NCBI GenBank assembly: GCA_913057785.1
Contig: CAJXPD010000051.1
Location: 1-45,105 of the forward strand
Length of the DNA stretch: 45,105 nt
Direction: 5' to 3'
Source of the DNA: an uncultured Lewinella sp.
GTDB lineage: Bacteria; Bacteroidota; Bacteroidia; Chitinophagales; Saprospiraceae
A program made the position numbers and the translations under genes. Positions 1 through 6,844 of this stretch are shown one piece after another (position 1 is the stretch's first letter; the number at the start of each line of letters is the position of its first letter). The notes below the pieces were generated by a model that ran no database searches, was not told the origin of the DNA, and worked only from the letters and a program-made list of their open reading frames with translations.

Positions 1-33
1 TAATGGATAATGGATAATGGATAATGGATAATG
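1..33. repeat. Heptanucleotide tandem repeat (TAATGGA), about 4.7 copies
   Basis: Perfect tandem copies of TAATGGA run from the first base of the window to position 33. The array may extend leftwards beyond the window. It ends 13 bases before the start codon of the ABC-type membrane protein gene. A 7-base unit is not a multiple of three, and changes in copy number would alter promoter or leader spacing for that gene. Any role in expression switching is inference. Confidence 0.85.
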
Positions 34-46
34 AAAATGTGGAATT

Positions 47-880
47 ATGAATTTGAAGCACATATTTAAGCAGTACTACCAGCGGATCGTTTTTACCTAT
101 GCCTTATTTAATCTGGAGAATATACTCCTACTGGTCAAACCTTTGTTATTGGGGAAGGCCATAGATGGATTACTTTCGGGGTCTTACCAAGAACTGGTTA
201 ACTATATAGCCCTATACTGTTTGGCTATGTTTGCCGGGATTAGTAGGCGGATGTATGATACTCGAACCTACACCTCCATCTATGCCGATACAGCCTCTAA
301 TGTCATTATTCGGCAGAACGAGAAAAATATTGGTTTATCAAAAGTGACAGCTCGGGTGAACATGTCACAGAAACTAGTTGACTTTTTTGAGACGGATGTT
401 CCGGTCATACTGACTACACTGTATACCTCCGTTGGTGCTTTGGTAATGATCTATTTTTATCACTCCAGCATTTTCACCTACTGCCTAATCTTGCTGATAC
501 CATTAAGTGTAATCAATGCTTACTATGGAGGAATAGCTACCATTCTCACCCAAAAATTTAATGATAGATCGGAGAAAGGAGTAGACATTATTCAACAGAA
601 TAACCCTAAACACATTCGCAAATTCTTCGACATTGTCACCAAACTGAGGGTAAGAATTTCTGACAATGAAGCTATTGGATTCTTTTTCACCGAGCTCTTC
701 GTTATTGGGCTAATGTTGCTTTCTCTATTGGTCTTCTATGGCCAAGCTGGCGTGACGGCGGGAGAGATTGTGTCGATCTTCCAATATGTAAATATGTACA
801 TCCTGGCCTTGGATGACGTGCCTTATCTGATCATTCAATTGGTCAACCTAAAAGATATTCAACGGAGGCTACAAGAGTAG
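47..880 (+). CDS. ABC-transporter-type six-TM membrane protein without ATPase domain
   Basis: A 277-residue protein made almost entirely of membrane helices and connecting loops in the arrangement of an ABC exporter transmembrane domain. It starts with a short amphipathic stretch, then hydrophobic segments around residues 17-35, 50-65, 120-160, 210-230 and 235-265. No Walker A, signature or Walker B motif follows, and the frame stops cleanly at 880, so it is a stand-alone transmembrane domain. Stand-alone proteins of this kind are a known family (ABC_membrane_3 type). It lies directly upstream of two tiny precursor-like genes and an asparagine-synthetase-like gene, so a part in exporting or handling a peptide is plausible but inferred. 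No partner ATPase is encoded in the window. Confidence 0.75.
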   Translation: MNLKHIFKQYYQRIVFTYALFNLENILLLVKPLLLGKAIDGLLSGSYQELVNYIALYCLAMFAGISRRMYDTRTYTSIYADTASNVIIRQNEKNIGLSKVTARVNMSQKLVDFFETDVPVILTTLYTSVGALVMIYFYHSSIFTYCLILLIPLSVINAYYGGIATILTQKFNDRSEKGVDIIQQNNPKHIRKFFDIVTKLRVRISDNEAIGFFFTELFVIGLMLLSLLVFYGQAGVTAGEIVSIFQYVNMYILALDDVPYLIIQLVNLKDIQRRLQE

Positions 881-926
881 CCACACTGCAAATACTCAAT
901 TTATTTTATAACCAAACACAATTATT

Positions 927-1067
927 ATGTCTAAGAAGTCAAAACCAGGAGACGGTTCACACGGTAAAGGAAAAAAAGGTGGTGGATCTGAAGAATTACT
1001 AAGCACCATGTTCAGTGGCTCTTCCATGAGCAAATTCTTCTCTAGCATAACAAAACTATTCCGCTAG
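927..1067 (+). CDS. Candidate RiPP precursor peptide A1 (46 aa, basic)
   Basis: A 46-residue ORF starting MSKKSKPGDGSHG, followed by a Lys/Gly-rich stretch ending in GGG, then SEELLSTMF and a hydrophobic-basic C-terminus ending SITKLFR. It closely resembles the next small gene at 1265. The first 27 or so residues are conserved (MSKKS[KR]PGDGSHG, then GGSEELL) and the last 16-18 differ, which is the usual leader/core layout of ribosomal peptide natural products. Several differences in the conserved part are synonymous (aag/aaa, gac/gat, tca/tct, tta/ttg), which supports real coding. It sits between a membrane protein and an asparagine-synthetase-like enzyme. The mature product is unknown. It does not fit the usual lasso precursor pattern well, and no lasso leader peptidase is nearby. 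Confidence 0.72.
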   Translation: MSKKSKPGDGSHGKGKKGGGSEELLSTMFSGSSMSKFFSSITKLFR

Positions 1068-1083
1068 ACCAACGAAAGAGGAT

Positions 1084-1114
1084 AGGACACTCAACGGACT
1101 GCAAAGGGTGTCCT
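1084..1114 (+). terminator. Hairpin after peptide A1
   Basis: AGGACAC (1084-1090) pairs perfectly with GTGTCCT (1108-1114) around a 17-base loop, and pyrimidine-rich sequence follows. It lies 17 bases after the stop codon of the first small peptide gene. It could be a weak terminator or a 3'-end stabiliser that keeps the precursor transcript more abundant than downstream genes. There is no clean T-run, so the terminator reading is uncertain. Confidence 0.4.
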
Positions 1115-1264
1115 TCTCTCTTCCTCCAGCCGTTCATAACAGCACTTTCTTACTCATTCATTACGCAAGTCCCTCAGCTAGATCACAAGACAGTGAGCTT
1201 TCAAAGGACTACAAGACGTACTCCCAGCTGAGTATTGTACTTCGTATATCTAAAAATGTAAATC

Positions 1265-1408
1265 ATGTCTAAAAAATCACGCCCAGGAGATGGTTCTCAC
1301 GGTAGAGGACAAAAGAAAACTGGAGGCTCAGAAGAATTGCTAGCTGCCATGTTTAGGCCATCACCGCTCAAGACCTTAATGTCCAGTCTAGTTCGGATGT
1401 TTCGATAG
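1265..1408 (+). CDS. Candidate RiPP precursor peptide A2 (47 aa, basic)
   Basis: A 47-residue paralogue of the peptide gene at 927, offset by 338 bases. It begins MSKKSRPGDGSHGRG, continues through TGGSEELLAAMF, and ends SLVRMFR. Its C-terminal third differs from that of the first copy, while the N-terminal part is kept with synonymous changes. The start ATGTCTAARAA is the same as in the three other tiny genes of this cluster. The asparagine-synthetase-like gene starts 54 bases downstream, so that enzyme is a candidate modifier. Net charge is strongly positive, and the C-terminus could form an amphipathic helix. Function is inferred from architecture only. Confidence 0.72.
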   Translation: MSKKSRPGDGSHGRGQKKTGGSEELLAAMFRPSPLKTLMSSLVRMFR

Positions 1409-1462
1409 TCTTGACATGCTAGCTCTCAGCTCATTTTGTTACATCCAAAAAATTGATCAATC

Positions 1463-3406
1463 GTGGAAATATTTGGAAAAATCTCGGTGAAAGGACGGCC
1501 ACCTTTGGACTCCTTTCAGACACAATGGGACCAATATCAAGATGATCCAAGTTGTTACTTTTTTGAAGGAGATACTTATCAGGTAACTGTACGCACAGCC
1601 AGCATCAGGCAAACCGTTGCGTCCTTCACCTGCCTAAATACCGAAAACCTTTTTGTATTGTTTGTGGGTCGGATCGATAATCAGCAAGCCCTTTGCGATA
1701 GCTTACACATCCCGAACAATACCAAAAGACTACTGTATAAAGCCTATTCTTTATGGGGTAAAGAAATGGCTAAGGCTCTTTTGGGCGCCTTCAATCTACT
1801 GGTCATTGATAAGAATAGTCAGGAGCATTTTATTTCCAATGACCACTATAATTTTAAGCCACTTTATTACACATCAGTGGGGCATCATCTCATTTTTGGA
1901 AATGATATCCGCCGCTTGATCAAAATTAGTGGAATTTCATTGGCTGTTAACCAGCAAAATGTCAAAGAGTATCTTTCTCCTGTTTATGTAATCGACGAAT
2001 TTGGGGTATCTCAGGATCGATCTTTTTTCAAAAACGTCAACAAACTTCCTTTTGCCTCGACCCTTAACATCCCCTTACAAGAAAGGGGTGCTCCTTTCAA
2101 AGTAGAGCAATATTGGTATCCGCAAAAGACCCTCGATCGAAGCAAAAGGACTTATGAGGATTATGCCGAGGAGTTTCAGCACCTATTTATGGAGATCCTG
2201 AAAGAGCAAGGTGCGCATAGCCCTCTAATTGGTTCTGAACTTTCGGGGGGCCTTGACTCTAGCTCTCTCGTATGTGGCTTACAGCACCTCAACAAGGAGC
2301 AGCACCCAATCCGGACTTACACCTTGACCGGGGGAACAGACACCTGGCACTTGGAACAAGATAAGATCAATGACATACTTGCCTTATACCCCAATACCGA
2401 CCCCACCTATATTCCCTGCGACCCCTTGTTTGATTACATCGAAAACACCAATTATGCCAGCCTCCGCCCCATTGATCACCCCAATCTTCTAAACCTTCCT
2501 ACTGCTTTAGCGAGTATCATCCAGCAAGCTCAGGACGATGGGTGTCAAATGCTCTTTAGCGGGGAAGGAGCCGATTGGTATTTAGAGGGAATTGATCTTA
2601 TCTGGGATTCCATGATTAAAACCAAGCAATGGAAGCCGCTCTGGAGTAGATTGAAAAAGACACTTTCGAAAGGAGATCCGCTAACTGGCTTTGTTTATAT
2701 CCTTAGTACCATGGTTCCCTCCTCTCTACCCAAAAGAGTATCGGACCATCTATATCTGAAGAAGTTCTATCCCCGAACCATCAACTTCAGTACACCGGAC
2801 GTTTTCACGGATGATTTCCTCAAAGCCTTAAAGCCGATTTCGGATCAGTTTCGCGAAAAGCTTATTCAAAACAATGATTTCGAATACTGGGCTCAACGTC
2901 TTGAATTCGAACTTATTCTACCTCCTAACCACAACTGGCAAAGCTTACAATTCGACCTTGAATACATGCTTCCCTATTTGGATCGAAGGATGATCGAATT
3001 CGGCCTATCCGTCCCACCAGAATACAAATTTCGAATTGAGAAGGAGACGCAGAGCTTCTATGGTGGCACCAAGGTCCTACAGCGAGAGGGGCTTAGGAGT
3101 ATTTTGCCTCCTAGCATCGCCAACTCCCAAATCAAGTCGGTGTATAGCAACCCTGTCACCAAAAGGGTAATCCGAGGCGTGGAGCATCTTCTCAAAAAGA
3201 AGGAGGTATATATCATTGCCGAAGGGATTACAAATCCAGTCAAGCTAAAGTCCTCCTTGGCTATACTTCAAGATAAAACTGTTCCCCTTTCCACCAGGCA
3301 TGATGTCGAGGCTTGGTTAGATTCCCTTCTTAATTTAGAAATGTGGCTCCAGACGGTGTATCACCCCGCATTTCTAGACTCTCCTACTGCCGTCCCTGTC
3401 TTATAA
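1463..3406 (+). CDS. Asparagine-synthetase-like (lasso-cyclase-like) protein
   Basis: A 647-residue protein with the two-domain layout of asparagine synthetase B. An N-terminal glutaminase-like domain (about 1-215) lacks the catalytic Cys after Met and begins MEIFG. A C-terminal synthetase domain has the PP-loop SGGLDSS at 261-267 and a later FSGEGADW segment that corresponds to the family's SGxGGDE region. Loss of the N-terminal Cys with an intact ATP pyrophosphatase loop is typical of lasso-peptide cyclases and other RiPP or amide-forming relatives. Those enzymes adenylate a carboxylate and form an amide without using glutamine. The likely start is GTG at 1463; no in-frame ATG matches the N-terminus better. 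Two precursor-like genes lie just upstream. No lasso B protease gene is visible, so a lasso product is not supported; amide or isopeptide formation on peptide A1/A2 is inferred. Confidence 0.8.
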   Translation: MEIFGKISVKGRPPLDSFQTQWDQYQDDPSCYFFEGDTYQVTVRTASIRQTVASFTCLNTENLFVLFVGRIDNQQALCDSLHIPNNTKRLLYKAYSLWGKEMAKALLGAFNLLVIDKNSQEHFISNDHYNFKPLYYTSVGHHLIFGNDIRRLIKISGISLAVNQQNVKEYLSPVYVIDEFGVSQDRSFFKNVNKLPFASTLNIPLQERGAPFKVEQYWYPQKTLDRSKRTYEDYAEEFQHLFMEILKEQGAHSPLIGSELSGGLDSSSLVCGLQHLNKEQHPIRTYTLTGGTDTWHLEQDKINDILALYPNTDPTYIPCDPLFDYIENTNYASLRPIDHPNLLNLPTALASIIQQAQDDGCQMLFSGEGADWYLEGIDLIWDSMIKTKQWKPLWSRLKKTLSKGDPLTGFVYILSTMVPSSLPKRVSDHLYLKKFYPRTINFSTPDVFTDDFLKALKPISDQFREKLIQNNDFEYWAQRLEFELILPPNHNWQSLQFDLEYMLPYLDRRMIEFGLSVPPEYKFRIEKETQSFYGGTKVLQREGLRSILPPSIANSQIKSVYSNPVTKRVIRGVEHLLKKKEVYIIAEGITNPVKLKSSLAILQDKTVPLSTRHDVEAWLDSLLNLEMWLQTVYHPAFLDSPTAVPVL

Positions 3407-3460
3407 TGGAGATTTAGGGGTTTTTAGGCCTCTATTTTATAGTAGCTATAGATTAAGCAG

Positions 3461-3502
3461 CAACCCGAATTTTGGCTTGGCCGAGATTCGGGTTGTGTTT
3501 TT
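3461..3502 (+). terminator. Rho-independent terminator after the asparagine-synthetase-like gene
   Basis: CAACCCGAAT (3461-3470) and ATTCGGGTTG (3486-3495) form a perfect 10-bp stem with a 15-base loop that contains a short inner pairing. The T-rich tract TGTTTTTT follows. It lies about 55 bases after the stop codon and separates the first peptide module from the DUF559 insertion. Confidence 0.85.
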
Positions 3503-3530
3503 TGATTTTCATGGTCATGGCTGGACCCCT

Positions 3531-3556
3531 CTAGCTCCCCTTAAAAAGGGGAGAAC
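3531..3556. repeat. Left palindromic repeat bracketing the DUF559 gene
   Basis: CTAGCTCCCCTTAAAAAGG continuing to GGAGAAC is internally palindromic (CTCCCC/GGGGAG). It is nearly identical to the reverse complement of the repeat at 4054-4078, with differences in only a few central and edge positions. The two copies face each other across the DUF559 gene. They resemble dispersed palindromic repeats that I recall near DUF559 genes in Bacteroidota, but that recollection needs a genome search. Confidence 0.7.
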
Positions 3557-3610
3557 TTAAGATCAATTGCAGTTGTTCTTATCTGCTACAGTACTTTTGA
3601 ATAAGTATTT

Positions 3611-3982
3611 CTATTGCAAACACTGCTTCAACCTCTCCTCTACATCATCCCATGCCTCTAGCACCTCCTTGTTTTCAAATCGAATAACCTGGAATCCCAT
3701 CTCCTCGAGAATACTGGTCCGTTGCTCATCATAACGTTGCTGCTCTTCCTCTTGATGAATGGAGCCATCCAACTCAACGATTAATTTTTGTTCATGACAG
3801 TAGAAATCTACAATAAAGAAAGCTTTCTTCCCCATAATGTCTTCATGCTGAATAATAAATTGGCGATTAAATCGCCTTCCAAGGACTTGTCTTTTCCGAA
3901 CTTTCTCCCAGAAAAAAAGCTCAGCTGGCGTTTGATTACGACGCAGTTTCCTCGCCATTTCCCGTACTTTCAAATAACCCAT
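3611..3982 (-). CDS. DUF559 (very-short-patch-repair-like) endonuclease-fold protein
   Basis: A 123-residue protein with the classic DUF559 pattern. It has RRNQTPAELFFWEKVR near the N-terminus, RRFNRQF in the middle, VDFYC and LIVELDGSIH in the core, then YDEQRTSILEEMGF and VIRFENKEV at the end. This family has the restriction-endonuclease-like fold of Vsr; the acidic residues in VDFYC and ELDG are the expected metal-site positions. Its cellular role is not established. It is the only minus-strand gene in the first 23 kb, and it is bracketed by inverted palindromic repeats at 3531 and 4054, so it looks like an insertion within the biosynthetic cluster and not a part of it. Confidence 0.85.
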   Translation of the reverse strand: MGYLKVREMARKLRRNQTPAELFFWEKVRKRQVLGRRFNRQFIIQHEDIMGKKAFFIVDFYCHEQKLIVELDGSIHQEEEQQRYDEQRTSILEEMGFQVIRFENKEVLEAWDDVEERLKQCLQ

Positions 3983-4053
3983 CTACAAAACTGGCTTAAA
4001 TCGATCATTTATTCATTACACCTAAGGTAGGAATCTTTCTCTTTGGCACGTAG

Positions 4054-4078
4054 GTTCTCCCCTTTCAAGGGGAGCCAG
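4054..4078. repeat. Right palindromic repeat bracketing the DUF559 gene
   Basis: GTTCTCCCCTTTCAAGG continuing to GGAGCCAG is the inverted partner of the repeat at 3531-3556. Aligned as reverse complement, both read CT(A/G)GCTCCCCTT, a short A-rich centre, then GGGGAGAAC. Together with the left copy it frames a unit of about 550 bases with one gene. Confidence 0.7.
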
Positions 4079-4529
4079 CGGGGTTGGCAAAAGATTCCCG
4101 CCCAAGCCACGGTTCCTTTTTTTCTAAAAACCCTCACATTCTAAGCCAGAAACTTCTCTTTTTTTTCGAAAAGTATATCCAAAAGCAACCCATCCGCCTC
4201 CTGTCCTCCGTCAATTCTTGGATTTCATATTTGCTATCAACAAAACTTAAACTCTTAGACAAAAGGTTAAACAAAATCTCAAAACGCCTTTATTTACTGA
4301 CTAATCAAGTTAAACAAAAAGAAAAAACATTAAACAAAATGGCTTTTGAAAGAGGAATGAAATATTTAAAGTTTCCCCGAAACTCCAAAAAAAAGCGTTC
4401 ACAAAAGTGCGAAAACTGATAGTCAATCTGGTGCTAATCTGGCCTACATTTGTATCAGAAGTTAACAACAAACTAAAACACTTAAGAAAAAAAAGAGCAT
4501 CCATTACTTAACATTAAAGTTTATCAGTC
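4079..4529 (+). promoter_or_regulatory. AT-rich gene-free stretch with a candidate promoter for the next operon
   Basis: No convincing gene is visible here. A 111-codon frame beginning with TTG is Lys/Leu-rich, low in complexity and unlike its neighbours. TACATTTG at 4445-4452 matches the Bacteroidota -7 consensus TAnnTTTG and lies 77 bases before the secreted TPR-like gene at 4530. I see no good TTG -33 element at the expected spacing, so the promoter call rests on the -7 box alone. Confidence 0.4.
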
Positions 4530-5183
4530 ATGATTAAAAATTGCATTATCGTTTTAGGGCTAAGCGTCATCTGTACAGCAGCCTTCGGACAAAATGAAAA
4601 ATATACGCAACGATTAAACGCCTATGTAAGTGAGTTGGATACGGCACAATCTGTAGCAACGCTTTCTTCCTTAGCTTATCGTTTTACCAGATTAAGCGAG
4701 ATCGAGACGCAAGATTGGATGCCCTTATACTATGCAGCTTACTGCAATATGCGAATCGGACAAAAGACCAAAGATGCTTCTGAAATAGAAGGTTTCTTTA
4801 ATGAAGGATTAACTTTCCTGGAAAAAGCCGAGGGGCTCTGCGACGCCAATTCAGAAACTGGTGCTTTGAAAGCCCGGATCCAACTGTACCTGATGGGAGT
4901 TGATCATATGGCTTACGGACCTACTTTTATTGGTTCTGCTAAGAAAGCCTTGGAAAAAGCCATCGAAGATGATCCGAACAACCCAAGAGCCTATCTAGTG
5001 ATGGCCTACTACTATAAGCACTTACCAGCCTTTGTAGGAGGAAGCAAAAAGAAATCTTGCGAATTTTTCCACAAAGCATCTGCCGTGGCTAGCGCTACAC
5101 CAACGGACAAAGGGCAACCAGAATACTACCCACACTGGGGCTATACATCCATCAACTACTACATAGAGAAAGCTTGTAACTAA
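4530..5183 (+). CDS. Exported TPR-like protein of unknown function
   Basis: A 217-residue protein with an N-terminal signal peptide (MIKNC, a hydrophobic run, cleavage after AAFG or AFGQ near residue 20). The rest is helical and TPR-like: ALEKAIEDDPNNPRAYLVMA at about 147-166 reads as a TPR helix pair, and another helical pair precedes it. No catalytic motif is visible. The stop codon is separated from the ATP-grasp start codon by a single base, so the two are almost certainly co-transcribed and perhaps translationally coupled. A periplasmic role in handling or sensing the peptide product is possible but only inferred from this arrangement. Confidence 0.7.
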   Translation: MIKNCIIVLGLSVICTAAFGQNEKYTQRLNAYVSELDTAQSVATLSSLAYRFTRLSEIETQDWMPLYYAAYCNMRIGQKTKDASEIEGFFNEGLTFLEKAEGLCDANSETGALKARIQLYLMGVDHMAYGPTFIGSAKKALEKAIEDDPNNPRAYLVMAYYYKHLPAFVGGSKKKSCEFFHKASAVASATPTDKGQPEYYPHWGYTSINYYIEKACN

Positions 5184-5184
5184 G

Positions 5185-6195
5185 ATGATATTATTATTGG
5201 GTTCATCCGGATTCGAGCAAGGTACAGATCCTGTCATAGATTGGCTCTTACAGTATCAAGCAGATTTCGTCAAACTGACCGTAGCAGATATTGCCAAGGG
5301 ACATCTACAAGTTGATTTACAGAATAGAGAAGCTTACTTCAAGGGAATTCCATTAGTGGCCAAAACAAATACAATCTGGTACCGGCATTTCCTAAATGGA
5401 TTATCTAGGATTAAGGTGGAGGTCAAGCGATTTAGGCAACAACTAAACAAAGACCTTCAGGCCGAAGTCAAAGGTACCATAGAAGTATTGGCCTACCTAC
5501 TCAAGGACAAGACCTGGGTGCCTGGACCAATTACCTCGATCCATCCCAATAAACTGGAGGTATTACTAAAAGCACAAACAGCTGATTTACAAATACCTAG
5601 TAGCATAATCAGCAGTAGCAGGGAAGAAGCTATTGAGTTTTGCAAAGCTAGTCCATATCAAACCATCACAACTAAGCAGATTTCAGACGAAGGTCGAAAC
5701 TACTATCAGGATGGAGACTATGCTTACTATACGCTTACCAAGAAGTTAACCATACAGGAACTTGAAGCTTGTAGCAGTAACTTCTTCCCCAGCTTACTCC
5801 AAACGTATGTATATCCGGATTATGAAGTCCGGAGCTTTTACCTGGATGGGCAGTTTTATTCCACTGCTATAGTGAACAATAAACAGACCGCCTATTCAGA
5901 TCGGAAGCTGATTAATGATGAAGATAGTACTCATTTTCTTCCGTATCAATTGCCTAATGCCATCCAGATGGCTACCCGGAAGCTGATGGAAGAATTGGAT
6001 TTAAGAGCGGGTTGTCTGGATTTTATTCGAGACCGTTCAGGAGCTTATTACTTCTTAGAGGTTAATCCAATTGGACAGTATCTCTTGGAATCCAGGAACT
6101 GCAACTATTATCTCGAAAAGAAAATAGCCGAATACCTGATATCGACAGATAACGCACCATCGAAGAAGACTACAAATGTTTTGAGTTCATCTTAA
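5185..6195 (+). CDS. gwsG: Grasp-with-spasm ATP-grasp peptide maturase
   Basis: A 336-residue ATP-grasp ligase of the grasp-with-spasm type. The N-terminus MILLLGSSGFEQGT, then VIDWLLQYQADF, matches the family's characteristic opening, and an IWYRHFL segment follows near residue 60. The C-terminal ATP-grasp core has the metal-binding pattern CLDFI, then FLEVNPIGQY with Glu and Asn near 292 and 294. Relatives form ester or amide crosslinks between Glu/Asp and Ser/Thr/Lys side chains of precursor peptides (graspetides), using ATP to activate carboxylates. Normally the SPASM partner and a precursor are adjacent. Here the likely partner lies 14 kb away at 20183, and the adjacent small ORF at 6208 is not an obvious precursor. 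The symbol is assigned by family resemblance from memory. Confidence 0.85.
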   Translation: MILLLGSSGFEQGTDPVIDWLLQYQADFVKLTVADIAKGHLQVDLQNREAYFKGIPLVAKTNTIWYRHFLNGLSRIKVEVKRFRQQLNKDLQAEVKGTIEVLAYLLKDKTWVPGPITSIHPNKLEVLLKAQTADLQIPSSIISSSREEAIEFCKASPYQTITTKQISDEGRNYYQDGDYAYYTLTKKLTIQELEACSSNFFPSLLQTYVYPDYEVRSFYLDGQFYSTAIVNNKQTAYSDRKLINDEDSTHFLPYQLPNAIQMATRKLMEELDLRAGCLDFIRDRSGAYYFLEVNPIGQYLLESRNCNYYLEKKIAEYLISTDNAPSKKTTNVLSSS

Positions 6196-6207
6196 TACCC
6201 ATATGCT

Positions 6208-6414
6208 ATGAAAGAGGAATATCACGACATCTTCGAACCCGAAAACCAGAGTGATCTCCCACTGACGCACAATTTTATGCTAAGGCGTCTGAAAATCAAG
6301 CTAGCTGAAATGCGTCTAAAGGATCGCTTCAGCGAGAGCAAAGATCATCAAACGGAGAGCTATCTACAAAAGAACAATCACAAGCCAATTAATGGCATCA
6401 ACAAAGGAGAATAA
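6208..6414 (+). CDS. Small charged protein, 68 aa, unknown
   Basis: A 68-residue ORF starting 12 bases after the ATP-grasp stop codon, in the same direction. It begins MKEEYHDIFEPENQSD and continues with a Lys/Arg-rich helix (LRRLKIKLAEMRLKDRF), then a Ser/Glu/Lys/Asn-rich tail. There is no membrane segment, Cys or GG leader. It has many Glu, Asp, Ser, Thr and Lys residues, the kinds an ATP-grasp ligase could join, so it is one candidate substrate. It could equally be a small accessory protein. I do not recognise a family. Confidence 0.5.
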   Translation: MKEEYHDIFEPENQSDLPLTHNFMLRRLKIKLAEMRLKDRFSESKDHQTESYLQKNNHKPINGINKGE

Positions 6415-6424
6415 TCCGCAACTG

Positions 6425-6844
6425 ATGAAAAAGACGATAAAAAGTTCTAAGACTGTGGAAGTGTGTTTTAGCGATGTGGATTCACTGCAAATAGTATGGC
6501 ATGGCCGCTACGTCAAATTCTTTGAAGATGGGCGAGAGGAGTTTAATAAGAGATTTGGCATCGGGTACCTGGATATTTTAGATCGTGGATATGTGGTACC
6601 GATTGTAGAGGTAAATGTAAAATATAACAAAGTGTTGCGGTATGGAGATATCGTGGAGGTAGAAACCACTTTTGAAGATAGTGATGCAGCCAAGATCAAT
6701 TTCAGTTACGAAATATACAACAGCGAAAGAGAACTGGTATGCAGTGGAAAGACTTGTCAAGTATTCACGGATAAAGACATGAATCTCGTGATGGTCCAAC
6801 CACAATTTTTTAAACAATGGCGTCAAAAAGTACTCGCATCATGA
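6425..6844 (+). CDS. YbgC/4HBT-type acyl-CoA or acyl-ACP thioesterase
   Basis: A hotdog-fold thioesterase of about 139 residues. It has the family motif at its N-terminus: CFSDVDSLQIVWHGRYVKFF, where the Asp of DVD is the catalytic position, followed by EDGREEFNKRFG. Homologues with this signature are common in flexirubin and aryl-polyene clusters, where they release or proofread acyl chains on the carrier protein. I prefer ATG 6425 (MKKTIKS) because it gives the usual length and avoids overlap with the upstream ORF; an ATG at 6392 would add 11 residues. Its stop overlaps the ketosynthase start (ATGA at 6841-6844), which indicates translational coupling. Confidence 0.85.
   Translation: MKKTIKSSKTVEVCFSDVDSLQIVWHGRYVKFFEDGREEFNKRFGIGYLDILDRGYVVPIVEVNVKYNKVLRYGDIVEVETTFEDSDAAKINFSYEIYNSERELVCSGKTCQVFTDKDMNLVMVQPQFFKQWRQKVLAS

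Noticed and set aside
927..3406. Complete lasso-peptide system
   Set aside because: The synthetase is lasso-cyclase-like, but no B1 (RRE) or B2 (transglutaminase-like) gene is found, and the precursors lack the usual Gly1 plus Asp/Glu 7-9 pattern and a Thr at the leader's second-last position.
4084..4419. 111-codon open frame beginning with TTG between the DUF559 gene and the TPR-like gene
   Set aside because: It is Lys/Leu-rich low-complexity sequence in an AT-rich spacer, starts partly inside the palindromic repeat, has no ATG at its start and resembles no family. It also overlaps the likely promoter region of the next operon.
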